A stretch of DNA of 5,098 nt from Nostoc cf. edaphicum LEGE 07299 (GTDB lineage Bacteria > Cyanobacteriota > Cyanobacteriia > Cyanobacteriales > Nostocaceae): assembly GCF_015207245.1 (NCBI RefSeq), contig NZ_JADEXF010000356.1, positions 1 through 5,098 on the forward strand. Direction: 5' to 3'. Below, in pieces: positions 5,065 to 5,098 of this stretch. The first letter of the stretch is position 1. Each line of letters begins with the position of its first letter. A program made the translations under genes and the position numbers. Under the pieces are notes generated by a model, which saw only the letters and a program-made list of their open reading frames with translations, searched no databases and was not told where the DNA came from.

Positions 5065-5068
5065 TATA
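5063..5068 (-). promoter_or_regulatory. Candidate -10 box of the Rieske gene
   Basis: TATAAT, an exact -10 consensus on the minus strand, overlaps the edge of the inverted repeat. The hexamer 17 bp upstream (GTAAGG) is a poor -35, so an activator would be expected if this is real. Transcription would begin near 5056 and leave a leader of about 125 nt before the ATG. Confidence 0.3.
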
Positions 5069-5098
5069 GAAGTCTTAAATCTCTGCCTTACAGGCTTA

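Overview
The window looks like chromosome or plasmid DNA from a filamentous, heterocyst-forming type of cyanobacterium (Nostoc/Anabaena/Calothrix relatives). Evidence: four HIP1 octamers (GCGATCGC) in 5.1 kb, a TTCCCTA/TTCCCTG heptamer tandem repeat of the STRR kind, GC-rich dispersed repeats ending in AGACATCGC, and a STAND ATPase with kinesin-light-chain-type TPRs. The genus is an inference; no rRNA or marker gene is present.

Layout. (1) 1-1624, plus strand: the 3' part of a NB-ARC/TPR signalling ATPase. Its frame is open through the left edge, so the N-terminus and any effector domain are outside the window. (2) 1625-2176: a convergent intergenic region packed with repeats. Its centre is a 252-bp array (1760-2011) with eight identical copies of the near-palindrome AAAAGCAGCTTTT at exact multiples of 21 bp. 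An 18-bp perfect inverted repeat brackets it (1675-1692 and 2147-2164). (3) 2177-2657, minus strand: a hicB-hicA toxin-antitoxin pair, antitoxin first, overlapping by 23 nt. The toxin uses a TTG start behind an AAGGAG ribosome binding site. (4) 2658-3168: a second repeat-rich gap with a HIP1 site, a composite dispersed repeat, a MITE-like inverted-repeat element containing the STRR array, and a perfect 10-bp hairpin. (5) 3169-4932, minus strand: a 587-residue protein with an N-terminal Rieske [2Fe-2S] domain and a large, mostly helical C-terminal domain that I cannot name. (6) 4933-5098: its AT-rich upstream region, with a TATAAT box beside a long inverted repeat.

The three transcription units do not form one obvious system. 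The NB-ARC gene converges on hicBA, while hicBA and the Rieske gene point the same way but are 511 bp apart with a hairpin between them. The STAND ATPase and the toxin-antitoxin pair are both typical of accessory or defence-associated cyanobacterial DNA, but co-function is not shown. The best candidates for something undescribed are the 21-bp-phased palindrome array and the C-terminal domain of the Rieske protein.
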